DNA of 64,000 nucleotides from RGIG4079 sp045637505 (GTDB lineage: Bacteria; Bacteroidota; Bacteroidia; Bacteroidales; Muribaculaceae): positions 62,001 through 126,000 of the forward strand of contig JAZTZO010000041.1 in the NCBI GenBank assembly GCA_045637505.1, read 5' to 3'. The translations under genes and the position numbers were made by a program. A model generated the notes under the pieces. That model was not told the origin of the DNA, searched no databases, and was given only the letters and a program-made list of their open reading frames with translations. Position 1 is the stretch's first letter; each line of letters opens with the position of its first letter. Shown piece after piece: positions 19,539 to 28,118 of the stretch.

Positions 19539-19613
19539 AAGAATTATGTTTTTTATAGTTATTAATTTTTTCTAATTTATTTGTTATGATACAATTATAG
19601 TAATTTAAGGTAA

Positions 19614-19646
19614 CAAAGTTACGAATTATTATGCAAAATAAACAAA
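19614..19646 (-). promoter_or_regulatory. Promoter of the 1929-residue protein gene
   Basis: On the minus strand, TTTG (19643-19646), 21 bases, TAACTTTG (19614-19621). Predicted leader of about 70 bases. Confidence 0.55.
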
Positions 19647-19724
19647 ATGATTGCACTGGTTTGTGAAATTTATGCAAAATTAACAATTAGGGGGCGTGTG
19701 AGAATTGTTGATTTAGTGTAAAAA

Positions 19725-19761
19725 AAATGCGATGTGTTACGATTTGTAACACACCGCATTT
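19725..19761 (-). terminator. Terminator of the remnant at 19784-20219
   Basis: Stem aaatgcg-tgtgttac with gtaacaca-cgcattt around loop GATTT, followed on the minus strand by eight T residues. It is well conserved although the gene before it has lost its start. Confidence 0.8.
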
Positions 19762-19783
19762 GAGTTGGAAAATGATATATTGA

Positions 19784-20219
19784 TTATTTTACGGCAACTT
19801 TGTGTGATTTGTTACCATTGGTAACCACATATATACCATTAGCAACATTATTGAATGTTGCAGTTCCATCAATAATTGTTGTTGAAGCAATTATTGAACC
19901 GTTTACCGAAATGAGATTTACGACAGTATCATTGTCGGCCGATGATTTCACGATGATATTATTGTTGTCAACCAATACCATTGATGTGGCGTTGTCGCTT
20001 ATGATGCACTCTACACCAGCAGTAACATCCATGAGGTTAGTGCATATAAATACATTTGGAAGAGCTGCATTAGTCATTACACACATCATACCTTCAAAGT
20101 CTTTTAAGAACTTGGTAACACCATTATTGAGAGTGTATTCGGTGTCAAGAATTAGTTCTTCACCTTCAAGTTCGCCAAATTCATTGAGTACAGGAACATT
20201 TAAGAACCAACGATAAGAG
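19784..20219 (-). pseudogene. 5'-truncated remnant of a secreted protein with a T9SS-like C-terminus
   Basis: The frame is open from about 20225 to the stop at 19784, with protein-like sequence (SYRWFLNVPVLNEFGELEGE, LDTEYTLNNGVTKF, FEGMMCVMTNAALPNVFICT). The first ATG is inside it, at 20089. Upstream the frame meets a stop within two codons of the CTG near 20225, and no signal peptide or start is available. The end (NLISVNGSI ... NGIYVVTNGNKSHKVAVK) looks like the C-terminal sorting domain of T9SS cargo. It is best read as the surviving 3' end of a larger secreted-protein gene. A 101-residue protein from 20089 is possible but would have no export signal. Confidence 0.65.
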
Positions 20220-20296
20220 GGTGTCAGATGTTAAGTGTGGGGAAGTTTTTTTTATTTTTAACAAAGGCGCCAATCGATATAGTAAATACAATTTGT

Positions 20297-20304
20297 TATA
20301 TTTG
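20297..20304 (+). promoter_or_regulatory. -7 promoter element of bcp
   Basis: TATATTTG, 26 bases before the bcp start. No clear -33 element. Confidence 0.5.
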
Positions 20305-20330
20305 TAACATCAATATTAAAATAATTAGTT

Positions 20331-20789
20331 ATGGCACTAAAAATAGGGGATAAAATACCCGAATTATTGGGGGTTGATGCCGATGGAAATGAGGTAATGG
20401 CATCGCAGTTTAAAGGTAAAAAATTAGTTATATATTTTTATCCCAAGGATAATACCTCGGGGTGTACTGCCGAGGCATGTAGTTTGAGTAATGGATATAA
20501 TGAACTGCTCAATGCTGGTTTTGCAGTGGTGGGTGTGAGCAAAGATAGTGTTGCATCGCATCGAAAGTTTAGTGATAAATATTCATTGCCTTTTAAGTTG
20601 ATTGCCGACACCGATTTGGTTCTAAATGAAGCCTTTGGCGTGTGGCAAGAGAAGAAAATGTGTGGCAAAGTGTATATGGGCACTGTACGCACTACTTTTG
20701 TGACCGATGAAGATGGTGTGATAACTCACATAATTAAGAAGGTTGATACAAAAAATGCTGCAACACAAATTCTTGATGAGGTGAAATAA
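20331..20789 (+). CDS. bcp: Thioredoxin-dependent thiol peroxidase (Bcp/PrxQ peroxiredoxin)
   Basis: 152 residues, the usual length of the family. It reduces hydrogen peroxide and organic hydroperoxides in the cytoplasm with electrons from thioredoxin. The active site YPKDNTSGCTAEAC carries the peroxidatic Cys45 and, five residues on, Cys50, the arrangement of atypical two-Cys PrxQ enzymes. The conserved Arg appears in GTVRTTFV. It stands alone, with its own -7 element and terminator, divergent from the remnant on the other side. Confidence 0.95.
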   Translation: MALKIGDKIPELLGVDADGNEVMASQFKGKKLVIYFYPKDNTSGCTAEACSLSNGYNELLNAGFAVVGVSKDSVASHRKFSDKYSLPFKLIADTDLVLNEAFGVWQEKKMCGKVYMGTVRTTFVTDEDGVITHIIKKVDTKNAATQILDEVK

Positions 20790-20816
20790 CGGAGTGTTAT
20801 TTAAAAATTAAAAACT

Positions 20817-20843
20817 CGCAAAGTTATTTCTTTGCGTTTTTTT
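20817..20843 (+). terminator. Intrinsic terminator of bcp
   Basis: Stem cgcaaag/ctttgcg with a six-base loop and seven T residues. Confidence 0.85.
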
Positions 20844-20852
20844 ATGCGTTAA

Positions 20853-22124
20853 TTAGAATGCTTCTCCAATTGTGACTATGAGACCCGACGTGTTTTTGCC
20901 AAATCCGTAATCGGCACGGATATTTACTTTGTTCTTGAATTCAAATCTTAAACCTACGCCATAATTAGGAAAATAGTATAGGTCTTTGTAGTTTTTTAAG
21001 GCTTCAAGGTCGGGGAATAGAGTGCCATATCCACCCCATACAACGGCACCAAGGCGTTTCCATATTTGTTGGCGATACTCAATTTGAGCTGTAATTTGAT
21101 TATTGTCAATAACCGACCCCATATAATAACCGCGCATGCGAACGCCCTCGGCAGCAATCATTTCTCTCATTGTCCATGGAGTATTCTTGCTGTTGATTTT
21201 AGAGTAAAAATCAAAGGCAAGAACCGAACCTTTCCACATCTTAATATATCCGTCAAAAATGAATTTATGACTATGGAATGTAACTCCAGCATTACCTAAA
21301 AACTTTGGGAAAATCATAGGTTGATACAAGATGTGAATACCTTTGGTAGGAGTAACAAGATGGTCGCGTGTATCAAATCCTAAAGATAACCCTGCGCCGG
21401 TAACAAAAAATTGGTTTTGATAGCCGAGCATATATTCGGGATTTAAGACATTAACAGCATCTGTGTAGTTGGCTTGAAGCACACCTCCAACATAGAATTT
21501 GTCGTTAATGTCGTAGATATATTGAGCGTGAAAATTGATTTGGCGTCGATCATATTGGCTCATCTGATTTTTGGTAGATTCATCAACTGTTAATCCCCAA
21601 AATTCCAATCGTTTGCGATATAGCTCAATGTCATAGGAAATGCGTGATTTGTGGTCGGAGAAGAGGTGGTTTCCATATATATCCAACACAAAAAAGCCGT
21701 TGAGAGTAGCATTTAATGAAATAGTGAAATCCGATGGAGATAGTGTTGAGTCTTGTCGATTTACACGATACTGCCCAGTTGCTGCTCCCAAAAGTCCGAA
21801 ACTGGCTTCTCGACCATATGATGGAATGATGCCCCAACTCATATCTACTTTTTTCTCAAAAGTGCGGTCAACATTTCCTGTAAATAGCGATCTTATATAT
21901 TCTTGCGACCAAGAGGGAAGCTTGTCAATAAAACCATCCCATGATGAAGTGTTTTTAGTTGTGTCATTAGTCAAAAATGGCAATGAGTCAATAGATGTTC
22001 CTAATGAATCTAATTGGGATTCAAATTTAACTTGAATAGAATCGCTTTTTTCCTCGGCATTAATGGGTACAGAGAAAAAAATACATAGTAAAAATGATGA
22101 TAATATTTTGCTAAATCTATTCAC
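20853..22124 (-). CDS. Omp85-superfamily outer-membrane beta-barrel protein (BamA/TamA C-terminal-like)
   Basis: About 423 residues from a GTG start: signal peptide (VNRFSKILSSFLLCIFFSVP), a linker of about 80 residues, then a beta-barrel with alternating strands. Features of the surface-antigen D15 fold include GLSLGFDTRDHLVTPTKGI, MREMIAAEGVRMRGYYMG (the conserved RG loop) and aromatic strand ends to the terminus (GEAF). No POTRA domain is visible, so it is not BamA itself. I start at GTG 22124 because the in-frame ATG at 22187 lies inside the ftsH terminator hairpin and the signal peptide begins only after it. Role unknown: perhaps surface assembly or transport. Confidence 0.75.
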   Translation of the reverse strand: MNRFSKILSSFLLCIFFSVPINAEEKSDSIQVKFESQLDSLGTSIDSLPFLTNDTTKNTSSWDGFIDKLPSWSQEYIRSLFTGNVDRTFEKKVDMSWGIIPSYGREASFGLLGAATGQYRVNRQDSTLSPSDFTISLNATLNGFFVLDIYGNHLFSDHKSRISYDIELYRKRLEFWGLTVDESTKNQMSQYDRRQINFHAQYIYDINDKFYVGGVLQANYTDAVNVLNPEYMLGYQNQFFVTGAGLSLGFDTRDHLVTPTKGIHILYQPMIFPKFLGNAGVTFHSHKFIFDGYIKMWKGSVLAFDFYSKINSKNTPWTMREMIAAEGVRMRGYYMGSVIDNNQITAQIEYRQQIWKRLGAVVWGGYGTLFPDLEALKNYKDLYYFPNYGVGLRFEFKNKVNIRADYGFGKNTSGLIVTIGEAF

Positions 22125-22175
22125 ATCTAAATAATAATGCAAAATAAAACAAATTGTTGAGTTGGTATGATGTAA

Positions 22176-22206
22176 AAAGCTATGCAATAGAGAATTGCAT
22201 AGCTTT
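22176..22206 (-). terminator. Intrinsic terminator of rsfS-ftsH
   Basis: A perfect 13-bp inverted repeat (22176-22188 with 22194-22206), loop AGAGA, and five T residues after it on the minus strand. Confidence 0.85.
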
Positions 22207-22217
22207 ATGGTAATTAT

Positions 22218-24311
22218 CTATGATTTTTTGTCTTGAGGCAATGGAGGCATATTGGCTGGGTATGCATTCTCTTCGCCTTGAGATTTGTCCTCTTCATTAT
22301 TATTTGAAGCATTTCGCTCTTCAGCCACTTTTTTGTTCTCGGCAATTTCTTCAGTTTCGGCTTTAGCAGCCTCGGCCGATTTAGCTGCTAATATTTCATC
22401 GGAGCGTGATGACCATTGACGTTTGCCAAAAATTTGTTCAACATCTTCGGTAAAGATTACCTCACGCGTGATGAGAATGTTGGCCAATTGCTCATGACCT
22501 TCGGCATATTGAGTAAGAATTGCCTTTGCTCGTTCATATTGTTCGTTAATGATGCGCGACACTTCTTCATCGATCATTTTAGCACGATCATCGCTGAATG
22601 GTTTTGAGAATCCATATTCTTGGCCAGTTGAGTCGTAGTAGCTGATATTGGGCAGTTTCTCACTCATGCCGTAATATACAACCATAGCGTAGGCTTGTTT
22701 TGTGACGCGTTCAAGGTCATTAGCAGCCCCTGTTGATATGTGTCCCAAGAAAAGTTCTTCGGCTGCACGACCAGCGAGCAATGAGCATATATCATCGAGG
22801 ATTGCTTGTGATGGAGTTATTTGTCGCTCTTCGGGGAGATACCATGCGGCACCAAGGGCTTTGCCTCGTGGCACAATTGTAACCTTGATTAGAGGATTAG
22901 CATATTTTAGATGCCATGACACTGTAGCATGACCGGCTTCGTGTATTGCAATCGCACGCTTTTCATCGTCGGTCGTAATCTTATTGCGTTTTTCCAATCC
23001 ACCAATAATGCGGTCAACGGCATCAATAAAGTCTTGACGTTCAACCTTTGATTTATTGTGTCGGGCTGCAATAAGAGCAGCTTCGTTACATACATTGGCA
23101 ATGTCGGCACCAGAGAACCCAGGTGTTTGACGAGCAAGCAAATCAACATCAACGCTATCATCGATTTTAATGTTGCGAAGGTGCACATTGAAAATTGCTA
23201 CACGATCATTGAGGTCGGGTAGTTCAACATATATTTGACGGTCAAAACGACCTGCTCGCATAAGCGCTTTGTCAAGAATGTCGGCACGATTAGTTGCTGC
23301 AAGAATAATTACACCGCTATTAGTGCCAAAACCATCCATTTCGGTGAGGAGTTGGTTTAGCGTATTTTCACGTTCATCATTTCCTCCCATGCTTGGGCTT
23401 TTACCACGGGCACGTCCCACAGTATCAATCTCATCAATGAAGACGATACAAGGAGATTTCTCTTTTGCTTGACGGAATAGGTCGCGTACGCGTGATGCAC
23501 CTACACCCACAAACATTTCGGTGAATTCCGACCCTGACATGTAGAAGAATGGCACATTAGCCTCGCCTGCAACAGCTTTTGCTAATAATGTTTTACCTGT
23601 TCCTGGAGGGCCTACGAGGAGCGCGCCTTTAGGAATTTTACCTCCAAGTTCGGTGTATCGTTGTGGGTTTTTGAGGAATTCGACAATTTCTTCAATTTCG
23701 GTTTTCGCTTCGGCCAATCCAGCAACATCATTGAAGTTTACTTTTACTGAATTGTTCTTGTCAAAGATTTGAGCTTTTGACTTGCCTACATTGAAGATGC
23801 CGGCGCCTCCTCCAGCTCCACCACCGCCCATGCGACGCATAATGAAAATCCAAAACACAACGAGCAATAATAACGGACCTATCGACCAAAGGATTTTGGA
23901 TAGACTACTTTCTTGCTCTGTTTCATATTTGCCGGTATATATGCCTTCTTTCGACCAATGAGTGACCATGTCGGTCATTGAAATATAGTTGCAGTCGGTG
24001 TGAATGCGTGCCGCAGTAATGTTATTTTTATTTTGGGTATATTGCTTGTCAAAAATTTTTGCTGCCAACGAATCGTTTAGCACTCCCACTACTGTGTTGT
24101 CATCGGAGATAATGATGTTTGTGATACCATGATCAATGGTAGCATATTTAGTAAATTCTTGTAAAGTAACATCTTTATCTATTGTGTTACCCTCCTTGTT
24201 GAGGACATACATTCCACCCAAAAACAAGATAATGAGTGCATACATCCAAAAAATACTGAATTTGAATGTAGGTTTTTTAGTAGTTTTGTTGTTCGGTTTA
24301 AAATCTGCCAT
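22218..24311 (-). CDS. ftsH: ATP-dependent zinc metalloprotease FtsH
   Basis: 697 residues. Two membrane helices (about 19-36 and 143-158) flank a periplasmic domain. A Gly-rich hinge leads to the AAA+ module: Walker A GPPGTGKT at 234-241, Walker B VFIDEID at 290-296, and the second region of homology around NRADILDKALMRAGRFDR. The protease zinc site is HEAGH at 457-461. It extracts and degrades damaged or regulatory membrane proteins as a hexamer. The C-terminal tail is Ala-, Glu- and Lys-rich and low in complexity. It lies 21 bases after rsfS in the same operon, an order common in Bacteroidota. The cdsA gene that often follows is absent; a terminator and an Omp85-like gene come next. Confidence 0.97.
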   Translation of the reverse strand: MADFKPNNKTTKKPTFKFSIFWMYALIILFLGGMYVLNKEGNTIDKDVTLQEFTKYATIDHGITNIIISDDNTVVGVLNDSLAAKIFDKQYTQNKNNITAARIHTDCNYISMTDMVTHWSKEGIYTGKYETEQESSLSKILWSIGPLLLLVVFWIFIMRRMGGGGAGGGAGIFNVGKSKAQIFDKNNSVKVNFNDVAGLAEAKTEIEEIVEFLKNPQRYTELGGKIPKGALLVGPPGTGKTLLAKAVAGEANVPFFYMSGSEFTEMFVGVGASRVRDLFRQAKEKSPCIVFIDEIDTVGRARGKSPSMGGNDERENTLNQLLTEMDGFGTNSGVIILAATNRADILDKALMRAGRFDRQIYVELPDLNDRVAIFNVHLRNIKIDDSVDVDLLARQTPGFSGADIANVCNEAALIAARHNKSKVERQDFIDAVDRIIGGLEKRNKITTDDEKRAIAIHEAGHATVSWHLKYANPLIKVTIVPRGKALGAAWYLPEERQITPSQAILDDICSLLAGRAAEELFLGHISTGAANDLERVTKQAYAMVVYYGMSEKLPNISYYDSTGQEYGFSKPFSDDRAKMIDEEVSRIINEQYERAKAILTQYAEGHEQLANILITREVIFTEDVEQIFGKRQWSSRSDEILAAKSAEAAKAETEEIAENKKVAEERNASNNNEEDKSQGEENAYPANMPPLPQDKKS

Positions 24312-24332
24312 ATAATAAATTTGTGTGTATGA

Positions 24333-24692
24333 TTAGTCTAAATCGGGAACTTGAGTGATTTTAGCATCGCTCCACAATTCTTCAAGGTTGTAAAGTGTGC
24401 GGAATTCAGGAATAAATACATGCACAAGGGTGTGGCCATAGTCTATGACAATCCATTGAGAGTTTTGATATCCGTCGTAGTTATATGGTTTTATTCCGGC
24501 ATGCTCAAGGAGATACTCGCGAATGCTATCGGCAATAGCACTCACTTGCATAGTTGATGAGCCTTCGCAAATGATAAAACGCTCGGTCGCAGCCGATTCA
24601 ATGTGGCTTAAATCTACAATTGAAATGCCTTTACCTTTTCGTTCTTGAATCCCTTCGGTTATTAATTGGGTTATGTTGGTAGTTTCTGTCAT
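24333..24692 (-). CDS. rsfS: Ribosome silencing factor RsfS
   Basis: 119 residues of the RsfS/Iojap/YbeB family. It binds ribosomal protein uL14 and blocks subunit joining when nutrients are short. Family segments are visible: GISIVDLSHIESAATERFIICEG, here in the first half, then QNSQWIVIDYGHTLVHVF and FRTLYNLEELW. It is the first gene of an rsfS-ftsH operon with a 21-base spacer. Confidence 0.93.
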   Translation of the reverse strand: MTETTNITQLITEGIQERKGKGISIVDLSHIESAATERFIICEGSSTMQVSAIADSIREYLLEHAGIKPYNYDGYQNSQWIVIDYGHTLVHVFIPEFRTLYNLEELWSDAKITQVPDLD

Positions 24693-24723
24693 TGATAAAT
24701 ATTGTATTTTTGAAAATTCTATG

Positions 24724-24731
24724 CAAAAGTA
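24724..24731 (-). promoter_or_regulatory. -7 promoter element of rsfS-ftsH
   Basis: TACTTTTG on the minus strand fits TAnnTTTG, 32 bases before the rsfS start. Confidence 0.45.
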
Positions 24732-24792
24732 ATTAAAAAACGCTATTTAAATGTTGTCAAATAGTTAAAGTTAATGATTATACTACTTTTAC

Positions 24793-24823
24793 AACAAATA
24801 ATGTGCCAAAAAGGTTATTTGTT
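24793..24823 (-). terminator. Possible terminator of the aminotransferase-permease operon
   Basis: A 9-bp inverted repeat (aacaaataa/ttatttgtt) overlaps the permease stop codon. The T tract after it is weak. Confidence 0.35.
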
Positions 24824-26084
24824 ATTCATATTTCATCGTTTGCGCCGGACTAATTTTTGAAACGATGTGAGAAGGAAGGATGAGAATGAGGCTTGAGATT
24901 GTAACTACTCCTATGTTTAATAATAAGATGTGTAGCCAATTAATCTCTACTGGCACAAAGTTCAAATAGTATGCTTCGGGGTCGAGAGGAATGATGTGAA
25001 AATAATATTGCAAATAAATAAATGCTAATGAGATAATATTTCCCAACAACATGCCTCGAAGCACAAGTCGTTGTGTCATATAAATAAACACTCGTTTAAT
25101 TTGAGCATTTGTTGCACCAAGCGATTTCAATAACCCTATAGTTCTCACTCGTTCAAGGATGATTATGAATAAACATGAGATTAATGTAATGGCTGATACA
25201 CACGACATTAATATTAATATTACAACAACATTCATGTCGAGTAAATCGAGCCAATTGAAATACATTGCTCCCGAATTATACACATTGCTTACTGAATATA
25301 TTTTCTTGAGTTGTTGTGAATATACGGCTTGGTTAATAGCCGATTGAAGTTCATATGATTTGTTGTAAATATTATCATTGTCAAAGCCATTTATTTCAAT
25401 AGAAGTACCCGATATTGAGTCGAGATTGGCAATGCGTTGTAGTGTTTTAAGCGGCGCATATGCAATGAGTTTGTCATATTCGCCAAAGTTACTGTTATAA
25501 ATGCCTACGATGTTAAATTTGCGAGCACGAATATTTCCATCGCTAAAAAAATAAGTATTTACTCGATTCCCTAATGATAGATTTAAGGCCGATGCTGTCG
25601 TTGATGACACTACTATGTCATTTTTGCATGAATCGGAACTAAAATCGGGGAAAGTGCCCTCAACGAGATTCTCTTTTATAAAGGAATTGTTGCTTTTATT
25701 GTCAACACCTTTAAAAACTAACCCAATGAAATTCTCGTCGGTTTTAATTATACCAGGCTGTTTTAATGACAATGAAATTATTGCAGAATCACAGTTAGCA
25801 AGCGATGGAAGAATGACCTCTTTTAATGAATCGGTAAAAGAGATAGTGTGGTCAATCTCACCGGTTGTATAATCGGTAGCCGGATTGATGGTAATTTGAG
25901 ACTCAAAACCAGTAACTTTTTCGCGTATTTGATTTTTAAATCCAAGAACAACCGACAATGTTAGAGCCATCACAATGATTGCAATGGCAACACCGGCAAC
26001 TGCTATAATAGTGCTCGACGACGAAGTGTCGCGTTTAGTGCCTTTGAGTTGAAGTCGTCGGGCAATAAAGAGCGATATGTTCAT
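24822..26084 (-). CDS. LolC/LolE-type ABC transporter permease
   Basis: 420 residues with the MacB/FtsX permease layout: a first membrane helix at about 24-46, a periplasmic domain of about 220 residues, then three helices in the C-terminal 150 residues. The N-terminal segment FIARRLQLKG and the segment ILERVRTIGLLKSLGATNAQI, including the coupling SLGAT motif, are characteristic of lipoprotein-release permeases. It would work with a LolD-like ATPase, not encoded here, to extract lipoproteins from the inner membrane. Its ATG overlaps the last base of the upstream aminotransferase stop (TAATG), so translation is probably coupled. Confidence 0.85.
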   Translation of the reverse strand: MNISLFIARRLQLKGTKRDTSSSSTIIAVAGVAIAIIVMALTLSVVLGFKNQIREKVTGFESQITINPATDYTTGEIDHTISFTDSLKEVILPSLANCDSAIISLSLKQPGIIKTDENFIGLVFKGVDNKSNNSFIKENLVEGTFPDFSSDSCKNDIVVSSTTASALNLSLGNRVNTYFFSDGNIRARKFNIVGIYNSNFGEYDKLIAYAPLKTLQRIANLDSISGTSIEINGFDNDNIYNKSYELQSAINQAVYSQQLKKIYSVSNVYNSGAMYFNWLDLLDMNVVVILILMSCVSAITLISCLFIIILERVRTIGLLKSLGATNAQIKRVFIYMTQRLVLRGMLLGNIISLAFIYLQYYFHIIPLDPEAYYLNFVPVEINWLHILLLNIGVVTISSLILILPSHIVSKISPAQTMKYE

Positions 26085-27283
26085 TATATTGTTCGGCCAG
26101 GATATGCTTTCAATGCTTCAGCAAGCACTTTAAGGGCATTGGCAAGATCTTCTTTCTTGAGAACATATGCCACACGCACCTCATTGCGTCCCACACCCTC
26201 GCTTGTATAAAAGCCCGATGCTGGAGCCATAAATACTGTTTGTCCTTCGTATTCAAAGTCGCGAAGACACCATTCACAGAATTTGTCGGCATCATCAACA
26301 GGTAGTGATACAACTGTATAGAATGCTCCCATAGGAATAGGTGAGTAGCATCCTGGAATTTTATTTAATCCGTCGATGAGATATTTACGACGTTCAACAT
26401 ATTCGTTATAAGTCATCAACATATAGTCGGGACTCGCATCGATTGAAGCCTCTGCCACAATTTGCCCCAATAGCGGTGGACTCAAACGCGCTTGGCAGAA
26501 TTTCATTACATTTTTCTTCAATTCTTGATGCTTGGTGATGATTGCACCAATGCGAATGCCACATTCGCTATATCGTTTAGATACAGAGTCAATCAATACT
26601 ACTTGCTCCTCAATGCCTGGAAGGTGGAAGGCAGAGATGTATGGCGCTCCAGTGTAGCAAAATTCGCGATAAACCTCATCGGAGAATAGGAATAGGTCAT
26701 ATTTTTTTACGATGTCGCGAATTTGGTTCATCTCTTTTTGAGTGTAGAGATAACCAGTGGGATTGTTGGGGTTACAAATCAATATCCCCTTTGTGCGAGG
26801 AGTGATTAATGCCTCAAATTTTTCAACGGGTGGTAATGCAAAACCTTCGTCAATGCTTGATGGAACTGTGACAATTTTCGCTCCTGCCGAAATAGCAAAT
26901 GCCATATAGTTGGCATATGCAGGCTCGGGTACGATAATTTCATCACCGGGGTCAAGGCATGCCATAAATGCAAATAGCACAGCTTCGCTACCACCAGTTG
27001 TCACGATGATGTCATCAACATCTACATCAATATTGAATCGTTTATAGTATGCGGCCAACTTCTGACGTAATGTCAACAATCCTTCCGAGGGACTATATTC
27101 AAGAGTTGTACGGTCAATATGTTTCAACACTTCTAATCCTTCTTGAGGAGAAGGAAGGTCGGGCTGACCAATGTTTAAGTGATATACTTTCACACCACGT
27201 TCCTTTGCTGCATTTGACAAAGGAACAAGCTTGCGAATAGGTGATGCGGGCATTATCTGTCCACGTTGAGATATACTTGGCAT
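26084..27283 (-). CDS. Class I/II pyridoxal-phosphate aminotransferase
   Basis: 399 residues of the fold type I aspartate aminotransferase superfamily. NIGQPDLPSP binds substrate, TTGGSEAV binds the cofactor phosphate, NPNNPTG is at 171-177, SDEVYREF around 201 stacks on the cofactor ring, and SVSKRYSECGIRIG carries the Schiff-base Lys236. Near the end, RNEVRVAY holds the substrate carboxylate Arg. The amino donor and acceptor cannot be decided; aspartate or a broad-range amino acid is likely. It overlaps the downstream permease gene by one base. Confidence 0.9.
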   Translation of the reverse strand: MPSISQRGQIMPASPIRKLVPLSNAAKERGVKVYHLNIGQPDLPSPQEGLEVLKHIDRTTLEYSPSEGLLTLRQKLAAYYKRFNIDVDVDDIIVTTGGSEAVLFAFMACLDPGDEIIVPEPAYANYMAFAISAGAKIVTVPSSIDEGFALPPVEKFEALITPRTKGILICNPNNPTGYLYTQKEMNQIRDIVKKYDLFLFSDEVYREFCYTGAPYISAFHLPGIEEQVVLIDSVSKRYSECGIRIGAIITKHQELKKNVMKFCQARLSPPLLGQIVAEASIDASPDYMLMTYNEYVERRKYLIDGLNKIPGCYSPIPMGAFYTVVSLPVDDADKFCEWCLRDFEYEGQTVFMAPASGFYTSEGVGRNEVRVAYVLKKEDLANALKVLAEALKAYPGRTI

Positions 27284-27320
27284 TTTATAAAAACGTTTTT
27301 ATTCAATATTTAATAATTTG

Positions 27321-27328
27321 CAAAGATA
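27321..27328 (-). promoter_or_regulatory. -7 promoter element of the aminotransferase operon
   Basis: TATCTTTG on the minus strand, 38 bases before the start. No clear -33 box. Confidence 0.45.
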
Positions 27329-27675
27329 ATGTAAAACCACATAATATAAAAGCTAATCACAAATAAAACAATGCACAAAGATGTATTTAGATGATGTTGT
27401 GGTGTTTTTGTATGATTTTAATTGTGTCTGTTGTAAATTCTATTTGACTACGAAGTCTATCGATTTCTCGTTTGCCATATCGTAAATGCTCTAATCTTTA
27501 CCATTATAAATGTTATAATTGTTGCAAATTCAATGGTTAAAAATAAGTGTGCGTTATTACTTTGTTGTGCGTGTTAAAGAGTGCTAATTATTGGGCGAAA
27601 TAAATGTTTTTATATATTAATCAAAGTTATTTATATACGAAATGGGTTTTGTTTTTTGATTTTTTTACATAAATC

Positions 27676-27707
27676 TTTGTTGGTATAAACATTGTTTCAT
27701 ATTTTTG
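27676..27707 (+). promoter_or_regulatory. Promoter upstream of the GDPD fusion gene, giving a ~400-base leader
   Basis: TTTG (27676-27679), 20 bases, TATTTTTG (27700-27707). A start near 27714 leaves about 405 bases before the big gene, unusually long for this window, where leaders are mostly 10-120 bases. A closer sequence, TATTTTTC at 28072-28079, deviates from the consensus and has no -33 box. Confidence 0.55.
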
Positions 27708-27835
27708 CTAAATTAAGTAACGATTTGATACTTTTAAGTGCATTTTATTGGCAAAAAACAACTTTTTGACCTGTTTTTATAAATCCTTTTTTAATTATCA
27801 AGTTGCATTTATAAGAAAATTCTAACATAACCAAT

Positions 27836-27913
27836 ATGAGCGGTTTCTACATCTATACAATGTGCGGTGGTTATAACAAGCGTGTTGCCACGAAGAGCTC
27901 TTTTGTTACATAA
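27836..27913 (+). CDS. Possible 25-residue leader peptide
   Basis: ATG to TAA encodes a 25-residue peptide beginning MSGFYIYTMCGGYNKR and ending SSFVT. It lies between the predicted promoter and the giant gene, with A/T-rich sequence before the ATG, as is usual in this phylum. It is not a signal peptide or membrane peptide: it is polar, with a Cys-Gly-Gly turn. It could be a regulatory upstream ORF, the coding part of a small mRNA, or chance. I know no match. Confidence 0.3.
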   Translation: MSGFYIYTMCGGYNKRVATKSSFVT

Positions 27914-27944
27914 CAACTACTCAATTTATTACACATTCAAGCCA

Positions 27945-27999
27945 TAAATTAGGCAAAAGAATTGACCGAGGTGCTTTCTTTTTGTTTATAGCCAATTTA
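27945..27999 (+). promoter_or_regulatory. Long hairpin in the leader of the GDPD fusion gene
   Basis: TAAATT/AATTTA, then GGC/GCC past a bulged A, then AAAAGAA (27955-27961) with TTCTTTT (27976-27982) and an 8-base bulge on the 3' side. The apical loop is 14 bases. There is no T run after it, so it is not a simple terminator. Confidence 0.4.
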
Positions 28000-28118
28000 G
28001 GGTGAGAAGCGTAACCAAAATTTAAATGCAAAGTTGAGATATTACTGCATCTCCCTTTAACTAAAATTCAAGTATTTTTCAATTGACAAAATAAATTTAA
28101 TATAATTCTTTAAATCCA

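Larger units (their letters stand above)
27329..28118. other. Long intergenic region and leader of the GDPD fusion gene
   Basis: About 790 bases between divergent genes. The left part holds a 36-codon startless open frame on the minus strand (27387-27497, coding RLEHLRYGKREIDRLRSQIE and onward). The right part holds a full promoter (27676-27707), a 25-codon ORF (27836-27913) and a long hairpin (27945-27999) before the start at 28119. No recognised riboswitch or tRNA was seen. Confidence 0.6.
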
